A program made the translations under genes and the position numbers. Below the pieces are notes generated by a model, which saw nothing but the letters and a program-made list of their open reading frames with translations, made no database searches and was not told where the DNA came from. Source: an uncultured Lachnospira sp. (GTDB taxonomy: Bacteria > Bacillota > Clostridia > Lachnospirales > Lachnospiraceae). Taken from it: 29,875 nt of DNA. Below are positions 1 to 8,087 of the stretch, piece after piece. Every line of letters begins with the position of its first letter. Within the stretch, counting starts at the first letter, position 1. The stretch spans positions 1 through 29,875 of the forward strand of contig CAKRKK010000004.1 of the NCBI GenBank assembly GCA_934358235.1, read 5' to 3'.

Positions 1-1
1 T

Positions 2-1051
2 ACAACATTTATACTTGGTGTAATCATATTTATAGATGATTATCTTAATGTATTGTCAATTGGAACGGCTATGAAAAAGGTGTATGATAAAGTAAAGGTT
101 CCAAGAGAGGCACTTGCCTATCTTCTTGACAGTACAGGTTCACCAGTATGTGTTATGTTTCCATTTTCTTCGTGGGCGGCATATTTCGGGGCAATATTCT
201 TTGCACAGGAAAGTGTGCAGGCACTTGGTGCAAAGACATGGATGGGTGCATATATTAAAGCAATCCCATTCTGTGTGTATCCTATAGTTGCACTTATTAT
301 AGTTATTCTTTTTTCAGCAGGTCTGTTTCCTAAGCTTGGTGGAATGAAGAAAGCATATGACAGAGTTGCAGCAACTGGTAAGGTGTACAGCGATGCAAGT
401 AAGAAGTATAATATGGATGATGAAGAGGGTGCACAGGATGGTAATATCCTTAACTTCCTTATACCTATGCTTGTGCTTGTAGTAGTTGCATGTGTAACAG
501 GAAATCTTGTAGTAGCACAGGTTGTATGTCTTGCTGTTACGTTAGTTATGTATCTTGCAGAAAGACTTATGACATTTACCGAATACTGGGATAACTTTGT
601 AAAAGGCTTTGCTGATATGTTACCTATAATCATTCTTCTTATTGCAGCGCTTACTTTCCAGACTATAGCAAGCAAGATGCAGATGACAGAATTCTTTATA
701 GATCTGACACAGCCTATATTATCAGCTAAGATATTCCCTATGTTAGCATTTATCATAACAGGTATATTAGCATTTATGATTGCCAATGCATGGGGCGTAT
801 GTACACTTGTAGCACCAGTATTACTCCCACTTGGTGCAAGTGTAGGCGCTAATGCAATACTTATTATGGCGGCTATTCTTTCAGGTTGTGCATTTGGTAA
901 TCACGCATGCTTTTATTGTGATACAACAGTTCTTGCTTCACAGGGTTCAGGTATTGATAACTTTGACCACGCGGTATCACAGTTACCATATGTGCTTATA
1001 GGTGCGGCAGTCAGTATTGTGGGATTTCTGGTTCTTGGTTTTGTGTACTAA
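2..1051 (+). CDS. NhaC-family Na+/H+ antiporter, 5' end outside the window
   Basis: Membrane antiporter of the NhaC type (PF03553), which exchanges sodium, or in some members organic ions, for protons across the cytoplasmic membrane. The reading frame is already open at base 2, so the true start lies upstream; the TTG at 53 is not a real start. The visible 349 residues show the family's FIDDYLN stretch near the left edge, long hydrophobic segments separated by an acidic loop (about bases 405-445), and a C-terminal NHACFYCDTTVLAS segment followed by DNFDHAVSQLPY. These match the family's DHCSPISDTT and DHVTTQLPY motifs, with the usual HCSPIS replaced by HACFYC, so the transported ion is uncertain. 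It ends 111 bases before the next gene with no clear terminator. The family is fairly sure; the substrate is not. Confidence 0.85.
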   Translation, partial: TTFILGVIIFIDDYLNVLSIGTAMKKVYDKVKVPREALAYLLDSTGSPVCVMFPFSSWAAYFGAIFFAQESVQALGAKTWMGAYIKAIPFCVYPIVALIIVILFSAGLFPKLGGMKKAYDRVAATGKVYSDASKKYNMDDEEGAQDGNILNFLIPMLVLVVVACVTGNLVVAQVVCLAVTLVMYLAERLMTFTEYWDNFVKGFADMLPIIILLIAALTFQTIASKMQMTEFFIDLTQPILSAKIFPMLAFIITGILAFMIANAWGVCTLVAPVLLPLGASVGANAILIMAAILSGCAFGNHACFYCDTTVLASQGSGIDNFDHAVSQLPYVLIGAAVSIVGFLVLGFVY

Positions 1052-1162
1052 AAAGCTGCAATAATGTAAAGAATATAATAATATAAAATGTTATTGAAAC
1101 AGGGTTACGGACTGATATTGAAAAAATCAGACAAAAGAGATATTTCTGTATAGGAGGCAGTT

Positions 1163-1780
1163 ATGAGTGATGAAAAGAAATATGTAGTTACAATAGCCAG
1201 ACAGTTTGGCAGTCTTGGAAGACCTATAGCTAAGATGATGAGTGAGAAGCTTGGAATAGAATATTACGACAGAGATATAGTAGAACAGGCAGCAAAAAAG
1301 CTGAATCTTCCTGTATCGCATATCGATGAGCTTGAGGAAAAGGTTAAAAAGACAAGCAAGAATTCTTATATGAGGATGATGTTTCCTCTGGGAACTGAAT
1401 CAAGCTCTGAGCAGGATAATATATTTGAAGCACAGCAGAATATTATGAGGTTTCTTGTTGAGAGGGAAAGCTGCATTATAGTAGGAAGGTGCTCAGATTT
1501 CGTGTTATCAGATGAACCTGATGCAATACACATATACATATATGCACCTTATGATGCTCGTGTTAAGAATTGTGTAAAGGATCTGAATCTGACAGAAGAT
1601 GAGGCAAAGAAGATGATAAGGTCAGTAGATGAGGCAAGAGATAACTATCATATGCACTATGCCGGATTTCTTCCATCTGATCCTAAACATAAAAATATCA
1701 TGGTTGACAGCAGCGTACTTGGTGTTGAGAAAACAGCAGATTTTCTGGTTGATTTTATCAGAAGAAAGTTCGGGCTTTAA
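1163..1780 (+). CDS. Cytidylate kinase-like family protein (AAK26/Cytidylate_kin2)
   Basis: A 205-residue P-loop protein of the cytidylate-kinase-like family (PF13189), common in Firmicutes but of unproven substrate. The N-terminus VVTIARQFGSLGRPIAKMM is the family's start, and IEYYDRDIVEQAAKKL follows as in nucleoside monophosphate kinases. The central SCIIVGRCSDFVL and the late D-E-A-R-D-N-Y segment match the NMP-binding and lid regions. In relatives the P-loop usually reads GSGGR; here it is GSLGR, with no classical GK[ST], so catalytic activity should not be assumed. The start is set by AGGAGG about 7 bases upstream. It follows the antiporter on the same strand and a 150-bp repeat unit begins 4 bases after its stop. 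True cytidylate kinase (cmk) is a less likely reading, because cmk keeps a standard P-loop. Confidence 0.8.
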   Translation: MSDEKKYVVTIARQFGSLGRPIAKMMSEKLGIEYYDRDIVEQAAKKLNLPVSHIDELEEKVKKTSKNSYMRMMFPLGTESSSEQDNIFEAQQNIMRFLVERESCIIVGRCSDFVLSDEPDAIHIYIYAPYDARVKNCVKDLNLTEDEAKKMIRSVDEARDNYHMHYAGFLPSDPKHKNIMVDSSVLGVEKTADFLVDFIRRKFGL

Positions 1781-1783
1781 GAG

Positions 1784-1961
1784 GATATAATGAGCGCAAA
1801 AGAAAAGGAAGCGGCTGCGAAGCAGACATTTACTTTTCTTGCGCCATTAACGAACGAACAGCCATGCGAAGCAGGGCGAGAAAGCGCGCAGCGCGGGTTC
1901 GTGAGTATAGGGGGAAGAGAAAAAGTAAATTAAGATATAATGAGCGCAAAAGAAAAGGAAG
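1784..1961 (+). repeat. 150-bp repeat unit: 28-bp direct repeats around a GC-rich imperfect palindrome
   Basis: A 28-base segment beginning GATATAATGAGCGC occurs identically at 1784-1811 and 1934-1961, exactly 150 bases apart. Between the copies is a locally GC-rich stretch (about 1841-1903). It is flanked by imperfect inverted arms at 1828-1855 and 1897-1930; both share the GTTCGT...AAGTAAAT pattern when one is reverse complemented. TGCGAAGCAG is also repeated at 1816-1825 and 1865-1874. This looks like a small non-autonomous palindromic element (REP/MITE-like) that inserted in, or duplicated, the sequence after the kinase gene. No transposase is present. Whether it is mobile is inference; the repeats are directly visible. 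Confidence 0.7.
1790..1933 (+). CDS. Possible 47-residue small ORF inside the repeat element
   Basis: An uninterrupted ATG-to-TAA frame of 47 codons runs through the repeat unit, preceded by GAGG with 5-base spacing and starting 9 bases after the kinase stop. Its product starts MSAKEKEAAAKQ and ends SIGGREKVN, with no membrane segment and no family I recognise. The second copy of the 28-bp direct repeat begins a second frame with the same MSAKEKE start (1940-1993), which stops after 17 residues inside the terminator and has no ribosome site. The frame coincides with a palindromic element, so it may be open only by chance. I would not call it a protein without comparative or expression evidence. 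Confidence 0.25.
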   Translation: MSAKEKEAAAKQTFTFLAPLTNEQPCEAGRESAQRGFVSIGGREKVN

Positions 1962-1963
1962 GG

Positions 1964-2020
1964 GCTATCGCTTTAACGATTGAAAATGATTGAAAATCGT
2001 TGAGGCGATAGCTTCTTTTT
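1964..2020 (+). terminator. Strong rho-independent terminator before the fructose operon
   Basis: Arms at 1964-1981 and 1995-2012 pair over 18 bases with two G-T wobbles around a 13-base loop and are followed by TTCTTTTT. It ends transcription from the antiporter/kinase side and insulates the fru operon. Confidence 0.85.
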
Positions 2021-2198
2021 ATGTGCAAAACATACAGAATAACTGAAAAAGATTGCTTGAAAAAGACTGATTAGTAAGGCTTGGATGTATACAAAATATC
2101 TCAAATGGGTACAATTATACATAAAAATCATAAAAAATCGCACAAAACTATGCAAGCTGCACAAATATATTGATGAATGTTTGTGGATGATGGTGATT

Positions 2199-2215
2199 GA
2201 ATATGAACGAATATG
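2199..2215. promoter_or_regulatory. Direct-repeat operator candidate upstream of fruK
   Basis: GAATATG occurs at 2199-2205 and again at 2209-2215, a 10-base (one helical turn) period. A TATAAT lies at 2223-2228 just downstream, though with no well-spaced consensus -35 element. DeoR-family regulators often bind short direct repeats near the promoter, so this may be the site of the DeoR protein encoded at the end of the operon. The assignment is inference. The rest of 2021-2198 is AT-rich and shows no recognisable gene. Confidence 0.3.
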
Positions 2216-2267
2216 GAGTTATTATAATATTAACTTAAAGGTACGTGAACAGAAGGGAGGGATAAAG

Positions 2268-3197
2268 GTGATATATACAGTTACATTTAATCCATCGCTG
2301 GATTATATAGTTTCAGTTGAGGATTTCAAGCTTGGCATGACCAACAGAACAAGCAGTGAACAGATATTAGCAGGCGGTAAGGGAATTAATGTTTCTATTG
2401 TACTTAAGAATCTTGGCTTAGAGAATACGGCTTATGGTTTTATTGCCGGCTTCACAGGTGAGCAGATAAGCACAAGGCTTGATAAGGCTGGTGTTAATGC
2501 TGACTTTATAAAGGTGGATAAGGGAATGTCCAGAATTAATCTTAAGTTAACATCTATAGATGGAACAGAGATTAACGGCTTAGGACCAGATATTTCAAAG
2601 AAAAATATAGAAAGTCTTTTAGGCAGGCTTGAAGGTCTTAAAGCAGGAGATGTGTTAGTGCTTGCAGGAAGTATTCCAGCCTGTATTCCAGATGATATTT
2701 ATATGAATATCATGAAGCTGCTTAAGGGTAAAGGCGTTATGGTTGTTGTGGATGCAACAAGCAGCCTTCTTATGAATGTTCTTAAGTATAAGCCATTCCT
2801 TATAAAGCCTAATCAGCACGAACTGGGTGATATATTTGGTGTGACGCTTAGTACCAGAGATGAGGTTGTGCCATATGCACTAAGATTAAAGGAAATGGGA
2901 GCGGTCAATGTTCTTATATCTATGGGTGGTAAAGGTGCAGTGCTTGTAGCAGATGACAATAAGATATATATGGCAGAAGCCCCTAAGGGCACTCTTAAGA
3001 ATTCTGTAGGTGCTGGTGATTCGATGGTAGCAGGTTTTATAACAGGTTGGCTTACAGAACATAATTATGAGGCAGCATTTAAGTTGGGAATAGCAGCCGG
3101 AAGTGCAAGTGCATTTTCAGATAAGCTTGCAACAAGAGCAGAGGTAGAAGCTCTTATGGGTAATATTAATATTTTAAATACAGAAGTAACAGAATAA
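2268..3197 (+). CDS. fruK: 1-phosphofructokinase
   Basis: PfkB-family sugar kinase that phosphorylates fructose-1-phosphate to fructose-1,6-bisphosphate with ATP, in the cytoplasm. The 309-residue length is typical of FruK. It starts IYTVTFNPSLDY, carries GGKG at residues 36-39, and has the ATP-site motif GAGDSMVAGF with the catalytic base Asp251. The start is the GTG at 2268: it has GGGAGG upstream and matches the family N-terminus. The frame is open upstream to 2085, but that 61-residue extension is Lys/Ile-rich and unlike any PfkB protein. fruA follows after 18 bases. Tagatose-6-phosphate kinase (LacC) is the main alternative by sequence, but the fructose PTS neighbour favours FruK. Confidence 0.93.
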   Translation: MIYTVTFNPSLDYIVSVEDFKLGMTNRTSSEQILAGGKGINVSIVLKNLGLENTAYGFIAGFTGEQISTRLDKAGVNADFIKVDKGMSRINLKLTSIDGTEINGLGPDISKKNIESLLGRLEGLKAGDVLVLAGSIPACIPDDIYMNIMKLLKGKGVMVVVDATSSLLMNVLKYKPFLIKPNQHELGDIFGVTLSTRDEVVPYALRLKEMGAVNVLISMGGKGAVLVADDNKIYMAEAPKGTLKNSVGAGDSMVAGFITGWLTEHNYEAAFKLGIAAGSASAFSDKLATRAEVEALMGNINILNTEVTE

Positions 3198-3215
3198 AGA
3201 TTGGAGGTAAACAGT

Positions 3216-5138
3216 ATGAGGATTACAGAACTTTTAAATCCAGTAAGTATAGACCTTAATGCAACGCCAAAGGATAAGAAGGATACTATAAAGCAGGCTG
3301 TTGCACTTATGGCAGAAAGCGGAAATATAAGTGATACGGAGGCGTATACAAGACAGGTTATGGCAAGGGAAGAGGAAAGCACTACCGGTATTGGTGATGG
3401 AATAGCTATTCCGCATGGCAAGTGCGATGCTGTAACAAGACCTGGGCTTGCAGCTATGATTATAAGAGATGGTGTCGATTATGACTCATTGGATGGTGAA
3501 CCGGTGAATGTACTTTTTCTTATAGCAGCACCGAATAGTAAGGATAATGTACATCTTGATGTGCTAAGTAAGTTATCGGTTCTTCTTATGGATGAAAACT
3601 TTATTGCAGCACTTAAGGCAGCTAAGACACCAGAGGAGTTTCTTAAGGTTATTGATGCTGCAGATGAAGAAAGCCAGAGCATAGATGAAAGACTTGAAGA
3701 GAATAATGGCATGCCAGCTCATATTCTTGCTGTTACATCCTGCCCTACGGGAATAGCACACACTTATATGGCAGCAGAGGGACTTGAAAAGGCAGCTAAG
3801 AAGCTTGGCTGTACTGTAAAGATTGAAACAAGAGGCTCTGGTGGAGCTAAGAATGTGCTGACAGATGAAGAGATAGAGGCGGCAGACTGTATAATAGTTG
3901 CGGCCGATGCCAAGGTACCAATGTCAAGATTTGAAGGTAAGAGAGTGATAGAATGTCAGGTGTCGGATGGTATCAATAAGGCAGAGGAGCTTATAAAGAA
4001 AGCCATGAATGGTGATGCACCATTATATGAGGTCCAGAAAGCAGGCAAGGCTGGAAATGATGGACCAACAGCTACGGTCAAGAAAGGAAAGTCAGGTGGT
4101 ATAGGACATCAGATATATATGCAGCTTATGAATGGCGTTTCGCATATGCTTCCATTCGTAGTTGGTGGTGGTATTCTTATAGCAATAGCATTCCTTATAG
4201 ATGGACTTAATGTTGATATGAACAGCCTGTCTGAGGCGGAAAGAGCTAATTTTGGTACAATTACACCTGTTGCAGCTATGTTTAAGTCAATAGGTGGAGC
4301 AGCTTTTGGTTTTATGTTACCAGTTCTTGCTGGCTTTATCGCAATGGCAATAGGTGACAGACCTGCACTTGCACTAGGCTTTGTGGGTGGATATATAGCA
4401 GCCAATGGAAAGTCGGGCTTCCTTGGGGCACTCGTGGCAGGCTTTGTAGCAGGTTATGTTATCATAGGTTTAAGAAAGCTGTGTGACAAGCTTCCAGAGG
4501 CACTTGAAAAGATAGCACCAGTACTTATATATCCGGTTGTAGGTATTCTGGTTATTGGACTTGGCATGAATTTCGTTATAGAACCGGTTATGGGAGCTAT
4601 CAATACTGGACTTAATTCGTTCCTTGTAGGAATGGGAAGCTCAAGCAGAGTTATACTTGGATTTATATTAGCCGCGATGATGGCAATAGATATGGGTGGT
4701 CCGTTCAATAAGGCAGCCTATGTGTTTGGTACAGCAGCAATAGCTTCTGGTAATTACGATATAATGGCAGCAGTTATGATAGGTGGTATGGTTCCTCCTT
4801 GTGCAATAGCACTTGCAACAATTCTTTTTAAGAATAAGTTTACAAAGGAAGAAAGACAGGCAGGACCAACTAACTTTGTTATGGGACTTGCATTTATAAC
4901 AGAGGGAGCTATTCCTTATGCGGCAGCAGATCCTTTGCACGTTATACCAGCATGTATTGTGGGTTCTGGAATAGCAGGAGTTATAAGCATGGTATTTAAG
5001 TGCACACTTATGGCACCACACGGTGGAATCTTCGTATTTCCGGTTGTTGGAAACCCATTATATTATGTTGTTGCACTTGTAGTAGGAACAGTTGTATCAG
5101 CATTTCTTCTTGGGGTACTTAAGAAGAGAGTGGAATAG
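3216..5138 (+). CDS. fruA: Fructose-specific PTS enzyme IIABC
   Basis: Membrane permease that imports fructose and phosphorylates it at C1. The 640 residues have three domains in order. EIIA (about 1-150) carries the phosphorylated His67 in AIPHGKC. EIIB (about 165-265) carries Cys176 in CPTGIAHTYMAAEG. EIIC (about 295-640) has many membrane segments and Gly-rich loops such as FVVGGGILIA and IDMGGPFNKAA. The start is the ATG at 3216, with GGAGG 7 bases before it. It sits between fruK and the HPr gene and receives phosphate from PtsI through HPr. The A-B-C order in one chain is the common Firmicute form. A mannose/2-O-glycerate type permease is possible but less likely with fruK adjacent. Confidence 0.95.
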   Translation: MRITELLNPVSIDLNATPKDKKDTIKQAVALMAESGNISDTEAYTRQVMAREEESTTGIGDGIAIPHGKCDAVTRPGLAAMIIRDGVDYDSLDGEPVNVLFLIAAPNSKDNVHLDVLSKLSVLLMDENFIAALKAAKTPEEFLKVIDAADEESQSIDERLEENNGMPAHILAVTSCPTGIAHTYMAAEGLEKAAKKLGCTVKIETRGSGGAKNVLTDEEIEAADCIIVAADAKVPMSRFEGKRVIECQVSDGINKAEELIKKAMNGDAPLYEVQKAGKAGNDGPTATVKKGKSGGIGHQIYMQLMNGVSHMLPFVVGGGILIAIAFLIDGLNVDMNSLSEAERANFGTITPVAAMFKSIGGAAFGFMLPVLAGFIAMAIGDRPALALGFVGGYIAANGKSGFLGALVAGFVAGYVIIGLRKLCDKLPEALEKIAPVLIYPVVGILVIGLGMNFVIEPVMGAINTGLNSFLVGMGSSSRVILGFILAAMMAIDMGGPFNKAAYVFGTAAIASGNYDIMAAVMIGGMVPPCAIALATILFKNKFTKEERQAGPTNFVMGLAFITEGAIPYAAADPLHVIPACIVGSGIAGVISMVFKCTLMAPHGGIFVFPVVGNPLYYVVALVVGTVVSAFLLGVLKKRVE

Positions 5139-5243
5139 CCGGTATATATATGGCTTATATATCTTATAGAATAAGTATGAATAATATAATAAATAATAAC
5201 AAACAAATAATAATAAAAAGCGTGAGCGGAAAAGAGGATAAGT

Positions 5244-5501
5244 ATGAAAGAGTTTAATTACACAATAACTGATCCAGAAGGAATTCATATGAGACCAGCA
5301 GGAGAGCTTGTAAAGGCAGCAAAGCAGTTTGAAAGTAAGATTACTATTACAAAGGATGGTAAAACTGGTGATTGTAAAAAGGTATTTACAATTATGTCAC
5401 TTGCGGTAAAGAATGGACAGGAGATAACAGTTAGTATAGAGGGAGCAGATGAAGATATGGCAAGTGCTGCAATAAAGGAATTCTTTGAAAAAAACATGTA
5501 G
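5244..5501 (+). CDS. ptsH: HPr-family phosphocarrier protein with Lys at position 46
   Basis: Small (85-residue) cytoplasmic phosphocarrier that passes phosphate from enzyme I to enzyme IIA. The active-site His15 sits in GIHMRPAG, with Arg17 and Pro18 conserved, and the IMSLAVKNG segment gives the usual second half of the fold. In classic Gram-positive HPr, Ser46 is phosphorylated by HPr kinase to drive CcpA-dependent catabolite repression. Here the segment reads DCKKVFTIMSL, and counting puts Lys at 46, with Phe at 48. It should therefore work in transport but cannot be regulated at that site. It lies between fruA and ptsI on the same strand, 105 bases after fruA, with GAGGA upstream of the ATG. 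Confidence 0.92.
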   Translation: MKEFNYTITDPEGIHMRPAGELVKAAKQFESKITITKDGKTGDCKKVFTIMSLAVKNGQEITVSIEGADEDMASAAIKEFFEKNM

Positions 5502-5578
5502 TGTGAAATAAAAGTCAAAATACCGCTTGTATAGGTACAAAGAGGTATTCTTAAGGTCTGGTGGAAAGGAGGACGGTT

Positions 5579-7210
5579 ATGAAGGAGTATAAGGGCAGAA
5601 GTGTATTCGGCGGAATAGCCATAGGAAGAATAAAGGTATATAATAAGTCCGAACAGCAGGTTAAAAGAATACACATTGAAGATACTAAGCAGGAAAAGCA
5701 AAGATACTCTAATGCTGTGAATAAAGCAACAGAACAGCTTCAGGCACTTTACGACAAGGCGTTAAAGGAAGTAGGAGAGGCTAATGCAGCTATATTCGAG
5801 ATGCATCAGATTATGCTTGCGGATGACGATTACAGAGAGTCGGTTGAGAATATTATTGAAAGCCAGCAGGTAAATGCAGAGTATGCGGTTGCACAGACAG
5901 GTGATAATTATTCAGCAATGTTTGCAGCTATGGAAGATGAGTATATGAGAGGAAGAGCTGCAGATGTAAAGGATATATCAGAAAGACTGATTAATATATT
6001 AAGCGGTGTGGATGCTTCAGATGTTATATCAGAGGAGCCGGTTATCATAGTTGCCGAAGATCTTGCACCCTCTGAAACTGTTCAGATGGATAAGGATAAG
6101 ATATTATCCTTTGTAAGTATAAAGGGCTCAGTTAATTCCCATACAGCTATTCTTGCAAGAACTATGGGAATACCAGCACTTATAGGTACTCCCTTAAAGC
6201 TTGATGACAGCATAGATGGAGAAATGGCAATAGTAGATGGAAACAGAGGACTTTTCTATATAGCTCCTGATAATGAAAAGCTTGAATACTATAGAAAAGA
6301 GCAGAAGGAACAGTTGGAAAAGAAGAAGCTGTTATTGTTATTAAAGGGTAGGGAAGATATTACCTTAGATGGCAGAAAAGTAAAGCTGTATGCTAATATA
6401 GGCAATGCCAATGATGTTATGGCGGTAAAGGCAAATGATGCAGCAGGTATTGGATTATTCAGAAGTGAGTTTATATATCTTGGAAAAGAGGATTATCCAA
6501 CGGAAGAAGAACAATTCAATATATATAAGGCTGTGGCAGAGAATATGGCAGGCAGACCAGTTATAATAAGGACACTGGATATAGGAGCAGATAAACAGTG
6601 CGATTATTTTAATATGGATAAGGAAGATAATCCGGCCTTAGGTTTAAGAGCCATAAGGATATGCCTTACTAGGACTGATATATTCAAGACTCAGTTAAGA
6701 GCCTTATACAGGGCTAGTGCATATGGCAATATAAATATAATGTATCCGATGATTGCCAATATGTGGGAAATAGACAGAATTAAAGAGCTTGAGAATGAGG
6801 TGAAGGCTGAGCTTAGACAGCAGGGCATAGATATAGGTTCTCCAAAGACAGGTATTATGATTGAAACACCTGCTGCTGTTATGATAAGTGATGAACTTGC
6901 TAAAAAGGTAGACTTTTTTAGTATCGGAACTAATGATCTTACACAGTATACACTTGCTGTTGACCGTCAGAATTCCAGACTAGATGCATTCTTTGATCCA
7001 CATCACCCTGCTGTGCTTAAGATGATCAAGATGGTTGTTGATAATGCACATAGTGCTGGAATATGGGCAGGAATATGTGGAGAGCTGGGGGCTGATATGT
7101 CTCTTATTAAAGAATTTCTTAAAATGGGAGTTGATGAATTATCTGTATCTCCAGGAAGAATATTACCAATTAGACAAATAATCCTTGATACTGATGTTTC
7201 AAAGCTTTAA
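5579..7210 (+). CDS. ptsI: PTS enzyme I (phosphoenolpyruvate-protein phosphotransferase)
   Basis: First enzyme of the PTS: it takes phosphate from phosphoenolpyruvate onto its own histidine and gives it to HPr in the cytoplasm. The 543 residues are slightly shorter than the usual 560-575. The N-terminal HPr-binding region is followed by the phosphohistidine domain with His188 in SVNSHTAILARTMGIPALIG. The C-terminal PEP-binding barrel has GIMIETPAAV, FFSIGTNDLTQYTLAVDR, and Cys500 in WAGICGELG. The start is the ATG at 5579, with AAAGGAGG upstream, rather than the TTG at 5561. The gene follows ptsH and is followed after 46 bases by the DeoR regulator, so general and fructose-specific PTS genes form one unit. 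Confidence 0.96.
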   Translation: MKEYKGRSVFGGIAIGRIKVYNKSEQQVKRIHIEDTKQEKQRYSNAVNKATEQLQALYDKALKEVGEANAAIFEMHQIMLADDDYRESVENIIESQQVNAEYAVAQTGDNYSAMFAAMEDEYMRGRAADVKDISERLINILSGVDASDVISEEPVIIVAEDLAPSETVQMDKDKILSFVSIKGSVNSHTAILARTMGIPALIGTPLKLDDSIDGEMAIVDGNRGLFYIAPDNEKLEYYRKEQKEQLEKKKLLLLLKGREDITLDGRKVKLYANIGNANDVMAVKANDAAGIGLFRSEFIYLGKEDYPTEEEQFNIYKAVAENMAGRPVIIRTLDIGADKQCDYFNMDKEDNPALGLRAIRICLTRTDIFKTQLRALYRASAYGNINIMYPMIANMWEIDRIKELENEVKAELRQQGIDIGSPKTGIMIETPAAVMISDELAKKVDFFSIGTNDLTQYTLAVDRQNSRLDAFFDPHHPAVLKMIKMVVDNAHSAGIWAGICGELGADMSLIKEFLKMGVDELSVSPGRILPIRQIILDTDVSKL

Positions 7211-7256
7211 TATATGCTTATAATTAATACACAGATTTCAGATAGGAGTGAAGAAT

Positions 7257-7997
7257 ATGCTGACAGAGAAAAGACACGAGATTATATTACAATTACTAAG
7301 AAAAAAGGGCAGCATAACGGTTAATGAAATCAAGGATGAACTTGGAATATCAGAATCGACCATAAGAAGAGATCTTAATACCCTTGATGAAGAAGGAAAG
7401 CTTGTTAAGGTGTTTGGTGGAGCTGTGACGGTTAATTATGAATTCACAGGAAAAGAGCCAACAGTATCGCAGAAAAAGGATGTTAATACAGAAGCAAAAA
7501 GGACTATTGCCAGATATGCTGCAACACTCATAGAGCCTGATGATTTCGTATATATCGATGCAGGAACAACCACAGGCTGTATGATAGATTATATAACTGA
7601 AAAGAGTGCAACGTATGTAACGAATGCGGTTGCACATGCCAGAAATCTTGCAGTAGCAGGTTTTAGGGTTATACTAATAGGCGGAGAACTAAAAGGCTCA
7701 ACAGAGGCTGTTGTGGGAAGTGGCGCAGTAGAAATGCTAAGACAGTATAACTTTAATAAGGGCTTTTTTGGTGCTAATGGAATAAGTCTTAAGAGTGGAA
7801 TAACTACGCCGGATATAAGCGAGGCGGCGGTTAAGGGAATTGCTATTGAGCATTGTAGCTGCAGATATGTGTTAGCAGACTCTTCAAAGTTCGATAATGT
7901 AAGCTCAGTAACCTTTGCAGGGCTTGATAGGGTTAAGTTTATTACTGATAAGAAAGTATCTGATGCGTATAAGAGCTGCGATATTAAGATTGTTTAA
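7257..7997 (+). CDS. DeoR-family transcriptional regulator, FruR-like
   Basis: DNA-binding regulator of 246 residues, the normal DeoR size. The N-terminal winged helix-turn-helix spans about residues 5-57, with the recognition part GISESTIRRDLNTLDEEGKL. A C-terminal sugar-phosphate sensor domain contains YIDAGTTTGCMID and GGELKGSTEAVVG. Family members of this kind commonly repress fructose operons and release DNA when a sugar phosphate binds. The start is the ATG at 7257, with AGGAG at 7244-7248; a GTG at 7248 is in frame but overlaps the ribosome site. Its place at the end of the fru operon rather than the beginning is unusual but fits autoregulation. The effector is inferred. Confidence 0.88.
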   Translation: MLTEKRHEIILQLLRKKGSITVNEIKDELGISESTIRRDLNTLDEEGKLVKVFGGAVTVNYEFTGKEPTVSQKKDVNTEAKRTIARYAATLIEPDDFVYIDAGTTTGCMIDYITEKSATYVTNAVAHARNLAVAGFRVILIGGELKGSTEAVVGSGAVEMLRQYNFNKGFFGANGISLKSGITTPDISEAAVKGIAIEHCSCRYVLADSSKFDNVSSVTFAGLDRVKFITDKKVSDAYKSCDIKIV

Positions 7998-8087
7998 TCA
8001 ATTATTATTGATTGTTATTAATTATTATTTATTGAATTATTAGTAGTGATTATACTGATATATGAATACTAGAAGGTTATAAAGAAA

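Noticed and set aside
118..786. 222-codon open frame on the minus strand
   Set aside because: It is antisense to the well-supported NhaC-family gene, has Ser/Ile/Thr-rich low-complexity composition and matches no family.
1984..2020. AATGATT/GAAAATCG repeats as an origin or regulator box
   Set aside because: They are part of the loop and arm of a strong terminator, which explains them fully.
2085..2267. N-terminal extension of fruK from an upstream ATG
   Set aside because: The extra 61 residues do not resemble PfkB proteins, the ATG at 2085 has no ribosome site, and the GTG at 2268 has GGGAGG and gives the family's normal start.
5285..5701. 138-codon open frame on the minus strand across the ptsH-ptsI junction
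   Set aside because: It overlaps two clear PTS genes on the opposite strand and has no coding features.
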